Origin: Argyresthia goedartella
Lineage: Eukaryota; Arthropoda; Insecta; Lepidoptera; Argyresthiidae
Direction: 5' to 3'
DNA: 64,000 nt
NCBI GenBank assembly: GCA_949825045.1
Contig: OX463827.1
Span: forward strand, 394,501 to 458,500
Part shown: piece after piece, positions 50,631 through 61,690 of the stretch
How positions within the stretch are numbered: position 1 is the stretch's first letter
Layout: the number at the start of each line of letters is the position of its first letter
The notes under the pieces: model-generated
The model's input: only the letters and a program-made list of their open reading frames with translations
Databases searched by the model: none
What the model was told of the DNA's origin: nothing
Made by a program: the position numbers and the translations under genes

Positions 50631-50936
50631 GCGGTAACGTTTTTCTACCCCTAAACCTTTATAGAATAAGACAAATTTGGTCTCATTCGTTTCCACACAT
50701 CATAAACAATGCTTGTAGTTTTTCTTTTTTTGAAAATCTGGCTTGATTGGTTAAAAATAAATAAAATGCTGGAGGGTTTTTTTTGGTCAAAAAAGTGAAT
50801 GTTTAGGTCCTTATACTTACTAAAATTCAAAATATTAAAAAAAAAAAACGCATGAGCATAGTTTTTCATAGTATCTCAAACATGTGAAAAAATTGTGAAA
50901 ATCGGACAAGGTTTAAGGGGTGAAAAAGGTTACCGC
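50631..50936. mobile_element. Small TIR element (MITE-like), about 306 bp
   Basis: The ends are inverted repeats of about 29 bp, left gcggtaacgtttttctaccc… (50631-50659) and right …gtgaaaaaggttaccgc (50908-50936), with three or four mismatches. The interior is AT-rich and non-coding. It lies between two pieces of the R1/I-type LINE. I cannot fix the target duplication: the flanks read tgg|gcg and cgc|tta, and further matching (gagtaggtatttac against gagtatttacttaag) may indicate that the inverted structure extends outwards. Confidence 0.55.
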
Positions 50937-51059
50937 TTATTGTATGGAGGCTCGCGCCCACACGATTCTCTTAAGTAAATACTCAGCTTTTTTGGGGTCT
51001 TTCCTTAAGATAAAGATATTAGACTGCCTGCAGTATTTTTTGTTCTATTACTCTAGGTT

Positions 51060-51224
51060 TGCATCTCGCATAGCTATCATGTTAAAGATGTTCTTTGTAA
51101 CAGTCGCTGATATAGGAATCCTTGGTTCTGGTCCAATAACATGATCATCAGCACCGTTTCTTGCCAGTTCATCTGCTTTTTCATTACCTTGCGTTCCTTC
51201 ATGTAATAATATAATAACCTTGGA
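51060..51224 (-). pseudogene. R1/I-type LINE, end of RNase H
   Basis: The frame on - reads HEGTQGNEKADELARNGAD, then HVIGPEPRIPIS. This is the C-terminal RNase H motif with the conserved GNEKADELA core. A SINE separates it from the preceding RNase H piece. Confidence 0.8.
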
Positions 51225-51480
51225 CACTATTTACACACATTGATCTAGCCCCAAACTAGGATTCCCTGTATCTTGGTACTAGATAACGATACACATACTT
51301 ATATAGATAAATATTATACTTAGATAGGATAAACAACCATAACTAGGGTACAAACATCCGTTCTCATCAAACAAATATTTGCCCCCACTGGGACTCGAAC
51401 CCGGGACCCTTAGCTTCGCAGGCAGGGTCACTGCCGACTCGCTAATTCGGGTCGTCACTCGACCATTCAGGTCGTCAATG
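51225..51480 (-). mobile_element. tRNA-derived SINE, copy 1
   Basis: On - there is a tRNA-like head with a perfect box B ggttcgagtcc (51401-51391) and a box A-like tagcgagtcgg (51444-51434), spaced as in RNA polymerase III promoters. The body includes cagggaatcctagtttgggg, and an AT-rich tail follows. It interrupts the RNase H coding of the R1/I-type LINE. A degenerate relative lies at 61690-61855. Confidence 0.75.
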
Positions 51481-51690
51481 TGCCATGGGGACCAATGCCA
51501 TAACGGTTTCTAAGATTTTTTCCAAAAAGTTACTTGCCTTACAATTTTTCACTAGTGCAGATTTATTCATCGGTTGCTTAAGCGCCTTTAAAGCTGTGTC
51601 ATTTTTTGCCACTTCTCTACATTGGACCACTGTGGGAGAAGCAGTGCGTAGAAACTCCCACAGATTGATTTTTAGATCTCTTTTTAAAAA
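51480..51690 (-). pseudogene. R1/I-type LINE, middle of RNase H
   Basis: On - the stretch TALKALKQPMNKSALVKNC, followed by a hydrophobic run, corresponds to the central helix region of LINE RNase H (SDSQAALKAL-type). The first acidic residue of that motif is not preserved. A local palindrome-like patch gtgggag…ctcccac lies at 51628-51660. Confidence 0.6.
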
Positions 51691-51694
51691 TTGC

Positions 51695-52500
51695 TAATGC
51701 TTAACTAATACAAAATATAATATTTAGTCATTATCATAATTAATAAGCAGGAATAAATAATTACAAAATTATTAACAGCAAGGTCTGTGTTGAGCCAGAT
51801 TAACCCCATACAGACCCATCATTTAGGTAATCTTGAACATTGTAATATCCCTTTTTCGACAAAGTCGCTTTAACATGGATTTTAAATTGCTCAAATGGAA
51901 ATTTCAAGATCTCCAGAGGTATCTTGTTGTAGTAGAGAATGCATTGACCCTTGAAAGAATTGCTAACCTTCGCGAGTCTAAACCGGGACGCAAGTAGTCT
52001 GTGATCATTTCTTAGGTTAACATTACAGCTATCGCTAAGTTTGGGAAATTTTGTAAGGTTCTTGCGTACGTACATTATATTTTCGAAAATAAATTGACTA
52101 GCTACAGTTAGTATGTCAATTTCTTTAAAAGCTGTCTTAAGGAGTCTGTGCGTTTTAAATTATAAATTGCTCGAATAGCTCTTTTCTGTAAAATAAAAAT
52201 AGTTTGAATATCCGCTGCTTTCCCCCACAACAATATACCATAGGACATGACACTATGAAAGTAACTAAAATATACTAGCCTAGATGTAGCCACATCCGTG
52301 TTTTGTCTGATGTTCCTAACAGCGTAAGCCGCAGAACTTAATTTACCAGCCAATTTTTCTATGTGGGGTCCCCACTGCAATTTGTTATCAATGGTTATTC
52401 CAAGAAACTTCGTGTCATTTACTAATTCTAATGTATTGCTGTCCAACACTAAACTGGTCCCAATTTTCCTGACATTTGGAAGTGAGAATTTGATAAGTGC
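51695..52500 (-). mobile_element. LINE3-family fragment (RT C-terminus and 3' end)
   Basis: The frame on - begins SLPNVRKIGTSLVLD and continues FLGITIDNKLQWGPHIEKL, then SVMSYGILLWGKAADIQ. After a frameshift near 52100 it reads MYVRKNLTKFPKLSD and FKGQCILYYNKIP, ending shortly after QDYLNDG. It aligns with the end of LINE3 ORF2 (49430-50090) but is clearly another lineage. It is a 5'-truncated insertion in the RNase H region of the R1/I-type LINE. A sister fragment lies on + at 62400-62980. Confidence 0.85.
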
Positions 52501-52524
52501 TTCAGTACTAAGGGTGACACCAGA

Positions 52525-53397
52525 AATGTGGCGTCATTACACCATTATGGCGTATATTTCCGCTTGGAACACGCTGACATATATCCCCAAGGTAATTGAT
52601 TTGTCTTGTTTATTGTTGTCCGTGATGTAAAAGCCAGCTCCTTTTATTTTTGTGCTTTCTCTTCTTGAGCCATCCGTGAAGCAAAATACAGCCGGTTGGT
52701 CTGTTTATTTTTCCTAGTTTTTTCTTGTTCCTATATGGATTCGGTATTTCTTGTCGAATCGTATTTCTTTCTTTATGATATCGTTATTTGTCAATAGCTT
52801 TGCCATTTTTTATCTGACATTTCTACAATTGCTTTTCCTTTCTTTGTTCATTTTCATTCTATACCATTGTTCAATTTCTGTCCTTTTTACTTATACTTGT
52901 AATGGGTTTAGATTGAGCATTGTTAGTAAGGATGCTGTTGGTGTAGACGCCATTGCTCCTGTGATCATAAGACACGCCAATTTTATACCTTGCCAAGCTC
53001 TTTTCTCGTCGTTGCTAGTTCTTTTCTTTTCCTTCATACAATTGATCCGTACAGAATTCTTGGTAAAATGATTGCCTAGTTGATCCAATGAACAATGTCT
53101 AGCTTCAATTCCTATCGGTTTTCTACATATCTCTTGCATTAGAATAATGCTCTAGTGGCCTAGTGCCAAAATTATTTTTCCAGTCAAAGGTCACTCCTAG
53201 GTATGTAATCTCACGAAATACTTCTAGTCTCGTGCCCTTCTAAGAATTGGGAAGCATTGCAATGTTATTTCGGTTATTTGTGAAGAGTAGTAGCTTTATT
53301 TCCTCCAGGTTTAGGTCAAGGTCTTTTGCTTGACACCACCGTAAAACCTTTCCTATTGCGCTCTTCATAATATCTCGTATCGTATTTAGCACTTTTC
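52525..53397 (-). pseudogene. R1/I-type LINE, RT thumb and RNase H start
   Basis: Pieces on - in shifted frames are VLRWCQAKDLDLNLEEIKLL, EVFREITYLGVTFDWK, then LACLMITGAMASTPTASL and MLNLNPLQV, and further on FTDGSRRESTKIKGAGFYI with the first RNase H Asp, and FQAEIYAI. The text runs directly from the RT piece at 60713 once BEL2 is removed. Several stops are present. Confidence 0.78.
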
Positions 53398-53402
53398 CTG
53401 CT

Positions 53403-53948
53403 TGTTCAGGCTTCTCAGCACCTAATGACCTCGTAGGGGCCCATCAGCTACGAGGTAGCGTAACGATCAGTTGCCAAGAAGTGTGAACGTAGGCGATTCA
53501 CCGAGCTGAAGTAATTGGGGTCGATCTAACCTGGTCTGTGCTTCGGTCCCGTCAACCTCCTGTCTCTCTGCAAGGCCCGGGTGCACCCTAGGCTCTTCTT
53601 GGTAGACAGGTTCTTCAGCCAACCAGGTACGACTGGCGGGCCAGCTTCGATGAGCACAGTGTTCCAACACAGGTTATGTTACGTGGTAAAAAACCAATCG
53701 GCCACGTAAATGCGAACTTTATCTGGTTCGGGGAACCACAACACACTCAGCTATATAGACAATCCTGAGGGAAACCCGAATACATTCCAGATGGCCTGCG
53801 ATTTAATTTCAATACCCTAACCAAAACTCGTTTACATTGCGAGGGCTTTCGTCTGTCAGTTGTCAAAAAACTGCTAGGTTGGCAGCAACGTCAAATTCAA
53901 AATGGCCGTTCAGAAACCATCGATCGAATATCGATTTGGAATCGAACA
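53403..53948 (-). repeat. BEL2 3' LTR
   Basis: 546 bp, tgttcagg…tcgaaca. It differs from the 5' LTR at about 53493 (a/c), 53688 (a/t), 53698 (c/t), 53765 (c/t) and 53828 (t/g). It contains the conspicuous inverted pair cctcgtaggggccc / ctacgaggta near its start. Confidence 0.94.
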
Positions 53949-53980
53949 ATCACCCGCCCGGACAGGCACCCACCTGTCCC

Positions 53981-56900
53981 CTAATCTACGGGCAGCCGAG
54001 ACAACGTTGCTACCGCTCGTTTTAGAACCGAGCCTCCTACTAGAGCCTCTGCAGACCGGGGGGTCCCGTCCTTGCCAGGGAACAAGTTAACAATGCGCCC
54101 CCTGCGCCAACGTAGTGGCGGTAGGTTAGCATCCTTAACCAGAACGAGGTCACCAACACTAGGGGGGCTGGTTTTGTCAGTCCACTTAAGGCGCTGTTGT
54201 AAGATATGCAGATACTCGAGCGACCAACGCTTCCAGAAATTCTGAGTAAACTGCTGCAACATCTGATACCTTGACAACCGATACAATTTCACTCCCTCGA
54301 AGGGGTGCTCGGGCAACGCGTTAAGTGGCTGTCCTATCAAGTAATGGCCTGGGGTCAGAGCCTCCAGGTCATTTGGATCCGAGCTGAGCGGACACAACGG
54401 TCGCGAATTGAGAACGGCCTCGATCTTACAAAACAATGTCGCGAGCTCCTCAAAAGTCAGCGCGGTCTGACCTACTATACGCCCCAAGTGCGTCTTAGCT
54501 GACTTAACTACGGCCTCAAAAATCCCACCCCAGTGGGGGCAAATCGGTGGGCTGAAGGTCCACTGTATACCCCGACGGGAGAGGGCCGTTCCAATATCCA
54601 CTTTATTTACATTCAAAAAGTTGACTATCTCTCGTAAGTATCGTTCCGCACCGATGTAGTTAGTGCCGTTATCAGAGCGGATCAAAGTTGGAAGTCCCCT
54701 TCGAGAAACAAACCTATCCAAACAAGCAATGAAAGCCTCTGTCGAGAGATCAGCAACGAGCTCGAGATGTACCGCCTTGGTGGATAAACAAACAAACACA
54801 CATAGGTACGCCTTGTATTGCCTAGCGGTACGCAATCGTGAGCTCTTCACCATAAACGGTCCTGAAAAATCCGTACCAACACCTGAAAACGGTCTGACCT
54901 CATTCACACGATCAGGGGGCAAGTCCCCCATGAGAGGTTGCATCGTGGCAGCCTTAAGTCGATAACAAGGCATGCACCGAAACACGATGTTCCGTATGAC
55001 ACGGCGGGCAGATAAGATCCAAAACTCCTGCTGGAGCGTGGCCAACAACGCGTTACAGCCGGCATGCGCGTTTTTAATATGACGATCAGTCACCAGCAAT
55101 TCAACTAACTGTCCCCTCTTGGGGAGCAGAAGTGGGTGACGAGCCGAATACGACAGATTCGCATTGCGCAATCTTCCTCCTACCCGAAGTAACCCGGTCG
55201 AATCAACAAAGGGGTTGAGACGCGCGACGGCTCCCTTCAATTTCGAACGTCCACTTCGTATAATCTCCAATTCTGCCCCAAACTTCGAGGACTGTACCAA
55301 CCGGACCAAATTCAATAGCGACTCGTTTCGCTCTGCCGGAGTCAGAATAGGGTTCAACGTTCGCTGATCGCGAGGAGTACGACAATTTCGAGCGAATCTC
55401 CTAATCCAAGTGGACACGTTTATCAACTTGTCAAGTGAGCTATACCGGTCCAGCAGAAACCCGGCGTCAGGGTCCTCAGCCTTCTGGGTAACATGCACGG
55501 CCGCTCTGGGGCCATGATCCGAAGATACTACTACATGGCTGTGGGGCCAGTCCGATTCTCTCTTGGCAAGCCAGGGTGGTCCCCACCACAAATTGTGTCT
55601 AACGAGTTCAGGAGCCTGACATCCCCTGGATGCACAATCAGACGGGTTCAATTCTCCTGGTACATGTCTCCAGGTCAGTGGGACCTCAGACGACACAATC
55701 TGGGAGACACGGTTCGCAACAAAAACCTCTAAGTTATGGACCGAAGCCTTCAGCCAGCACAAAACAATCTGGCTGTCCGTCCAAGCGTACACCGTATCCT
55801 CCAAAACCACTGACCCACGCAACACTGTTAGAGTGTGATTCAAAAGTTTGGTCAAAAGAGCAGCCCCGGACAGTTCCAGTTTTGGAATCGTCATCCTTGT
55901 CCGAATAGGCGCTACCTTGCTTTTTGCCAAAACCAAACGCACGTCGACCTCCCCGGTGGAGGTGACGGTTCGCAAATAAACCGCTGCCGCAAACCCTCGT
56001 TCAGAGGCATCACAAAACCTGTGAAGGGTTGCCCTGTAATCCCCAGCAGGGACCAATTTCCTCGGCAGCGATACATTATTTATGTCCGATAGCGAGGTGA
56101 ACATTCGCGTCCAATCAGTCAACAAATCACCTGAGAGGTGGGTGTCCCAGGTCAACTGAGCCGCCCATAGCCTTTGCATAAAACATTTGAGAGCAAAGGT
56201 GACTGGAGAAATCCATCCATTCGGGTCGAACGTTCTCGCAATCGTTGACAGTACTGACCGCTTCGTCCAGGCCTTCGGTGTTTCTAAAACCACCCGATAG
56301 GTAAAATCATCATGGACGGGCCGGTACTGAATTCCAAGCACTGACAACATGTTAGGGTTGTCAGGATTCTCAAAAACGTGCGGGTCTTGTTGAAACTCAT
56401 CTGGGAGACCAGCCATCAACTCAGGGGAGTTGGACATCCACTTACGTAGTTCATAGCCGCCTCGTTCCAGCAATTGAATGAGCTCGTCACGTCGGTCCAG
56501 AGCTTCCTCTACACTGGCTGCCCCTGTGCAGACGTCATCGACGTACAAATCTTGCTCCAGGATAGCGGCGGCTCTAGGATAGCTCACACGGTCACGCGAC
56601 GCCAACTCCCGCAGGGTACGCATCGCCAAATACGGGCTAGACCGTAACCCATACGTGTTCGTGTTTAACTCATAGACCTTGACTGGCTCGGCCGTGGACT
56701 CACGCCAAAGTATCAACTGATACCTTCTGTCAGCCGGATGAATTACCGTTTGCCTAAACATCATCCGAATGTCTGCGAAAAATACAATCTGGTGCCTCCG
56801 AAAGCTCGTGAGAATATCCGAAATATCACGACTCAACTTGGGTCCCGAATGTAGACACTGATTCAGGGACATCCCGTTCGAGGTAGGTGCTGACCCATCA

Positions 56901-57598
56901 AAAACAACTCGAATCTTGCCGGTAGGGGTTCGTAGGACGGCATGGTGTGGAAGGAAACAATGATCCTCAGATCTCCAGTCCACACCCGATACCGACATGT
57001 ATCCTAACGACTCATACTCCCTCATGAAATCAACATATTTTTGTTTAAATACGGCGTCCCTTGTCATCCTACGCTCCATCGACATCAATCTCGTCTCAGC
57101 CATCTTCCTAGATTCTCCTAGTGGCGGTCGATCGGCCCTGAAAGGCAGTCGAGTTACAAAACGACCAGAACGAAGGCGACCAGTACTATTCTGGTAAAAC
57201 AACTCGCACTCTTCTTCGTCTGCGTCGACTCGACGAACGGTGGGAGGTTCCTCTATCTCCCAGAAACGTTGGATAACGTCTGACAACGCTGAGCCAATAA
57301 GTATGCCATCTGACTCGGCAGGCCTAACCATTGGCAATGCCGGACCCATGATCACGTGACCAAACTTAGTATCCACAGCAATCAACCCGTCCGGCTGAAG
57401 AACTCGCCGATCCGACAACAGAAACCTACCCAGAACGTCTGCTCCCAGTAGCAGGTCGACCGGGGCTGGAGTGTCAAAATCGGGATCCGCCAACTTGAGT
57501 CCTGATGTCAGGAATCGAACGGCCGGATTCAACTTCACCAAGGGGTCTTTGCCCATGACATGCGTCATTACTAAAGCTTGCACGGATGTTTTTGTCAA
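53981..57598 (-). pseudogene. BEL2 Pol: protease end, RT, RNase H and integrase, 1205 codons open
   Basis: It opens in a different frame from the protease start. The first residues (KTSVQALVMTHV and LLLGADVLGR) are the protease C-terminal half, so the ATG at 57598 is not a true start. RT motifs are FFADIRMMFRQ near residue 271 and LYVDDVCTGA near 350. RNase H starts near 525 (HRFCDASERGFAAAVY). Integrase has HIKNAHAGCNALL and CMPCYRLKA near 840-880, then FSGPF near 905, IRSDNGTNYIGAE near 975 and GGIFEAVVKSAKTHLGR near 1022. The catalytic residues are visible and the frame is long, so only the junction with protease is damaged. Confidence 0.92.
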
Positions 57599-58443
57599 AA
57601 TGTCATAACGTGGAGAGACGTGATCACTGATTGACCAACTACATTCGTAACCGTAACATTCCCCACGCCCCGTATTGATTTATTATACCTAATTACCTTG
57701 AGGCCCAACCATTTTGCTAAATCATTCGATACAATGCAGCCCTGAGCTCCAGAATCTAATAGGGCGCGAACGTATGTTGGGTTGCCCGCCAAATCCCAAA
57801 CAAGCACAGAGGCGATCGGTAACACCACCGTCTCCGGTTGGGGGGCAACCAATGGTTGGGCCGCAAATTCCTAGCGAGGACCCCCGGGGCCCCACTGTGC
57901 CTGTAACCGATCAGGTATGCAGCTATACGCCAGAGGGTCCCATTGTACAAATAGCCCACGCGCCGGTTCCTTTCCCAACCTACGATTCCCCGTAAAGGGG
58001 GGTAGGCGTGAATTCAACCGTGGCCGCTCCATGAGCGGGGGGGACATCACATGTGACCGACGAGGACGAGGCGACGAGCGGGGCGACAACTGAGGCGGCG
58101 TCCGAACCGCACCCGCATAGCTCGAAGGTGTCCCATGCCACCCACCCGTTACGGCCTGCTCAACACACCCAATGTCCCGCTGGGTCGGATGCTGAGTCGC
58201 AACCGAAAACTCAGGGCCCCCCATGTAATGGTCCTGAGTGCGGCCCTGCACCCTGGTACTGCCCTGTGCACGTGGGGACGTGGGCCCCTGAGTTGCGCTC
58301 CGAGTCGCAAACGAATTCTCAGGGCCCCATGCCGTGTCACCCTGGGTACGGCCCTGTGGACGTGGGGACGTTGGCCCCTGAGTTGCGCTCCGAGTCGCAA
58401 ACGAATTCTCAGGGCCCCATGCCGTGTCACCCTGGATACGGCC
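57595..58443 (-). pseudogene. BEL2 Gag-Pol linker and protease start
   Basis: It continues the Gag frame after the TAG at 58444. A Pro/Arg-rich linker (RPRLNSRLPPFTGNRR) is followed by a second TAG at about 57868 and then the protease with VRALLDSGAQGCIVS near 57770. The frame ends at 57595 (…HVMTF), while the correct continuation lies one frame away in Pol, so a frameshift occurred near 57610-57630. Gag, linker and protease otherwise share one frame, as expected for a single BEL polyprotein. Confidence 0.83.
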
Positions 58444-58450
58444 CTATGGA
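58271..58450. repeat. Two 90 bp tandem repeats in the BEL2 Gag linker
   Basis: 58271-58360 and 58361-58450 are near-identical 90 bp units, each beginning cgtggggacgt. A degenerate third copy lies left of 58271. Ninety is a multiple of three, so the duplication keeps the Gag frame. The TAG at 58444-58446 corresponds to CAG in the other unit (58354-58356), which shows the stop is a C to T change. Confidence 0.88.
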
Positions 58451-59676
58451 GGCTGTTGGCCGGACCGGTTCATGCACAACAGATTGTTGTGGGCCCCACC
58501 ACAATATCCGCACATTTTTGTGCGCGTGCAGTCCCTAGCCATGTGTGGCCCGAGGCACAGGAAACACCAGCTCCGCTGCTTGGCCATCCGGCGCCGTCCC
58601 TGAACCCTAAGTTCCCCGAACTTATTGCAATTGGCCACAGCATGGCCAATCTGCCTACAACATGGGCAGGTCTCACCATGTGGGGTCAATTCACTCACAG
58701 TCCCATACGACTGCCGGTTGGTGCGGTCCTTCCTCGTCGGAGGGCCCCTACTCACAGCGCTCCCGGCAGCTCTCTGTGGCTCCGAAGGATGGGTGACCGT
58801 CAACCCCAAATTCTCTGCCCGTCGAGCCTCCTCTTCCAAGAATCCGACCAAGTCGGAGAAGGCGGGCAGGTCCTCGGCCGACCTCCCGTGAGACTGTTCG
58901 AAACGAGTCTGCACGTCAGCGGGTAGGCGGGAAAGTACAATGTACAACAGTAGGTACGACCATTCACCAACCGGAAGTCCAAGATTCTCTAGAGCCTTGG
59001 TGACGGACAACAATGGGTTCAAAACCTCCGTCTGTATGGCCCCGACCTTGTTCACAACCGGGATACTAAACAAACGGTTCAGTTGAGCATCGGCCAACCT
59101 CCGTTTGTTATGGTAACGTCTGACCAACAATTGCCTGGCCGTTTCATAGTTACCCTCCGTAACTGTCAAATGAGCGACCAGCTCCCTAGGCTCACCCCTC
59201 AATGCTGCCACCAGCTGAGCCATCTTGACAGACTTGGTAATGTCCGATCGCATGTGCACCAAACTGTCGAACAGATTGATGAAGCTCATCCATTCACCGG
59301 ACACTCCGTCAAAAGTAGGCATAGTTATGGCAGGTAACCTGGACCCCGAACCCTGAAGCGGCAGAGGTGCTTCAATGTCACCACCATGGCTGGACTTGCG
59401 CTGTCTACGTATGTCCGCAGCCTTCTGCGTGATAGCAGCTGCCATCTCCATACATTGGTCGACATCCCCTAGCAACCGTGACAGCCTGTCAGGTGCGCAA
59501 CCATCAACTGATTCCGCCTGCGCGGACAATTCGAGCACCCTATTGTAACGTTCCTTAACGTCCATAGACCGCTCCAATACCACATCATGCCTATCTAAAC
59601 GGTCTATCAGACCGTGTGCGGAGGAAAACCATCTGAGTTCCTTAGAAACACCCTTCTGGATTTCAGATAACGACAT
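58444..59676 (-). pseudogene. BEL2 Gag, 410 codons to a premature TAG
   Basis: It starts at ATG 59676 (MSLSEIQKGV). The N-terminal ~110 residues are helical. The core (LPAITMPTFDGVSGEWMSF, LRGEPRELVAHL, ARQLLVRRYHNK) is the Gag domain conserved in BEL/Pao. Three Cys/His motifs follow at about residues 338-402: CPCCRQIGHAVANC, CFLCLGPHMARDC and CGYCGGAHNNLLC. The frame ends in TAG (58444-58446) directly after the last motif. The same frame continues open into the linker, so the stop most likely truncates a larger polyprotein. Confidence 0.9.
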
Positions 59677-60161
59677 GATCGGAACGATACTTACTCACAA
59701 TTTGCAGTAACTCAATTTTATTGGACCCTCCAGTCTACAACCCAAACGAGGGAACCCTAAACCACAACTTAAACAATGTTGTTTTCCTTAAACAATAGGA
59801 ACCGAGTTTTATATCTATATAAATTCTGTAAATACAATTTAGTTTCCCTTTATCATTATAACACACACAGATAGTCAATATTAGTTCAAGTTATAAATTG
59901 CTATAAACTGAAAACAATGTAATAGCCTGCTATCAATAGATGTAACTACCTATGTTTACCAAACATTCATTCAATAGCACTACTAGACCACTAATAGATC
60001 GACAGACCTATAGCTTACAATACTACCAATCTATGTGGATATAGGAACACAACCAAGTTACCTAATAACCGCCTATACCTACAGATTGATAGTCCCAAAT
60101 CGTGCCTTCCTGGAGCCCTTGACGGCTGCAAATCTCAGGAAACCACGCTCTGCTACCAAAG
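59677..60161 (-). other. BEL2 5' leader with tRNA primer site
   Basis: About 480 bp of AT-rich leader lie between gag and the 5' LTR, unlike the GC-rich coding part. On -, tggtagcagagcgtggtttc (60158-60139) begins 3 nt from the LTR. It matches the complement of the 3' end of eukaryotic initiator Met tRNA (TGGTAGCAGAG then TGGTTTC) with two differences. No open frame is notable. Confidence 0.75.
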
Positions 60162-60707
60162 TGTTCAGGCTTCTCAGCACCTAATGACCTCGTAGGGGCC
60201 CATCAGCTACGAGGTAGCGTAACGATCAGTTGCCAAGAAGTGTGAACGTCGGCGATTCACCGAGCTGAAGTAATTGGGGTCGATCTAACCTGGTCTGTGC
60301 TTCGGTCCCGTCAACCTCCTGTCTCTCTGCAAGGCCCGGGTGCACCCTAGGCTCTTCTTGGTAGACAGGTTCTTCAGCCAACCAGGTACGACTGGCGGGC
60401 CAGCTTCGATGAGCACAGTGTTCCAACACAGGTTATGTTACGTGGTATAAAACCAATTGGCCACGTAAATGCGAACTTTATCTGGTTCGGGGAACCACAA
60501 CACACTCAGCTATATAGACAATTCTGAGGGAAACCCGAATACATTCCAGATGGCCTGCGATTTAATTTCAATACCCTAACCAAAACGCGTTTACATTGCG
60601 AGGGCTTTCGTCTGTCAGTTGTCAAAAAACTGCTAGGTTGGCAGCAACGTCAAATTCAAAATGGCCGTTCAGAAACCATCGATCGAATATCGATTTGGAA
60701 TCGAACA
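60162..60707 (-). repeat. BEL2 5' LTR
   Basis: 546 bp, the mate of 53403-53948, with five differences. It is 5' in element orientation. A tataaaa-like string lies on + at 60446, where the mate has taaaaaa, but the element reads on -, so it is not evidence for a TATA box. Confidence 0.94.
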
Positions 60708-60712
60708 CTGCT

Positions 60713-61395
60713 ATAATAATAATAATAGTCTCATCATGTGAATATACCAGTAGGTATATAGTCATGTTGTCAACGTGAGTTATAAGGGAGTCTTTAAGTA
60801 GATACCACATCAATGGATATAAGCATCCTCCTTGTGGAAATCCTCTATTTGCTCCGATTTCGAAGCTAGTCTCAGCAAGATATGCAGTGATCACCCTGCA
60901 TTTAAGCATGGTTACCACAAGATTTGGGAACTATTAATGTCCCGTTTCAGGGATTCCTATATTGCTTGGATGTTTTCCCTGTCGATACCATCCTCTAAAT
61001 CAAAGAAACATCCTAGGGCAAATTGTTTGTTTTCTAGTGCTCTCTCCACCTTTAGCGTTAGGTTATAGAGTTGTTTCTGTTGATTTCCCTTCCATATATG
61101 CATGTTGATTGCTATGGAGGGAAGAGGCACTTTCCTTTATTTTTATTCTTAAATGTCTGTCCAGTATTTTTCTACTGATTTCAATACGAAGGAGGAAACA
61201 CTTATACACCGGAACGATTTTGCTTCCTGGTAAGACTTTTTGACTTTTGGTATGAAAGCTGCTTTTACTCTCCTTCGATTTGGAGCAATATATTTAAGTT
61301 TGATGTTGCTCCTAAATAGTTCTGCAAAATGATTACTATGAATCTGTAGGCCTTTTGTAGAAGCACACGCAAAGTGCTATCAGGCCTCACAGATT
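60713..61395 (-). pseudogene. R1/I-type LINE, RT palm
   Basis: On - there are KTNNLP-type remnants, then FALGCFFDLEDGIDREN (61010-60960, corresponding to the first catalytic Asp motif), TMLKCRVITAYLAETSFEIG and GANRGFPQGGCLYPLMWYLL (about 60850). A degraded YADD-like site follows (VYSHDETIIII) just before BEL2. The reading continues at 53397. Upstream text as far as about 61395 is weakly RT-like with many stops. Confidence 0.75.
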
Positions 61396-61399
61396 TGAA

Positions 61400-61690
61400 T
61401 GGTGCAAATTAATTTATGGATCAATGTAAGTTTTATTCTTTTATTTTATCTGGTGGATCCTCCTTTGTTTTCTGGTGATCCTATATGTTGCCTTCTTTAT
61501 ATTCTTTGCAATAAAAAAAGTGTTCTCAAACTTTCAAACTTCTTAGTTGGCATGTTTTGTCGCTTACTAGTAGATTCACCAGCTGAGCCGCATCTGAGAA
61601 TGAGCTCATCTCTTTGCAATACAAGCGCCAGCTTTTCTTACTTTCTCCTTCTATACTCATCAAAAACATAAACATAACATAAACTTTTGC
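61400..61690 (-). pseudogene. R1/I-type LINE, linker piece
   Basis: On - the text RRKSKKSWRLYCKEMSSFSD, then KTCQLRSLKV, is the Lys/Arg-rich linker between endonuclease and RT in R1-like LINEs. It is followed by AT-rich debris. No full domain can be called. Confidence 0.5.

Larger units (their letters stand above)
53403..60707 (-). mobile_element. BEL2: degenerate BEL/Pao LTR retrotransposon
   Basis: There are two 546 bp LTRs with five differences that I can see (about 0.9%), a 5 bp target duplication ctgct (53398-53402 and 60708-60712), and a primer-binding site for initiator Met tRNA. Gag, protease and pol are all present, with two in-frame TAG codons and one frameshift. Base composition is distinctly GC-richer than the rest of the window. 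It is inserted in the R1/I-type LINE. Confidence 0.95.

Noticed and set aside
51361..51450. A tRNA gene on -
   Set aside because: Box B is perfect but no cloverleaf with a proper acceptor stem can be drawn, and the sequence continues into a SINE body and AT-rich tail.
53467..53670. Frames on - repeated at 60226-60429
   Set aside because: They lie inside the BEL2 LTRs, so they recur only because LTRs are duplicated.
58444..58446. Retrovirus-like programmed readthrough of UAG between Gag and Pol in BEL2
   Set aside because: The stop corresponds to CAG in the sister 90 bp repeat, a second TAG and a frameshift follow, and BEL/Pao elements normally use one continuous frame.
58053..58926. Long open frames on + opposite BEL2 Gag
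   Set aside because: They are antisense shadows of a GC-rich coding region, Pro/Cys-rich with repeats that mirror the 90 bp duplication.
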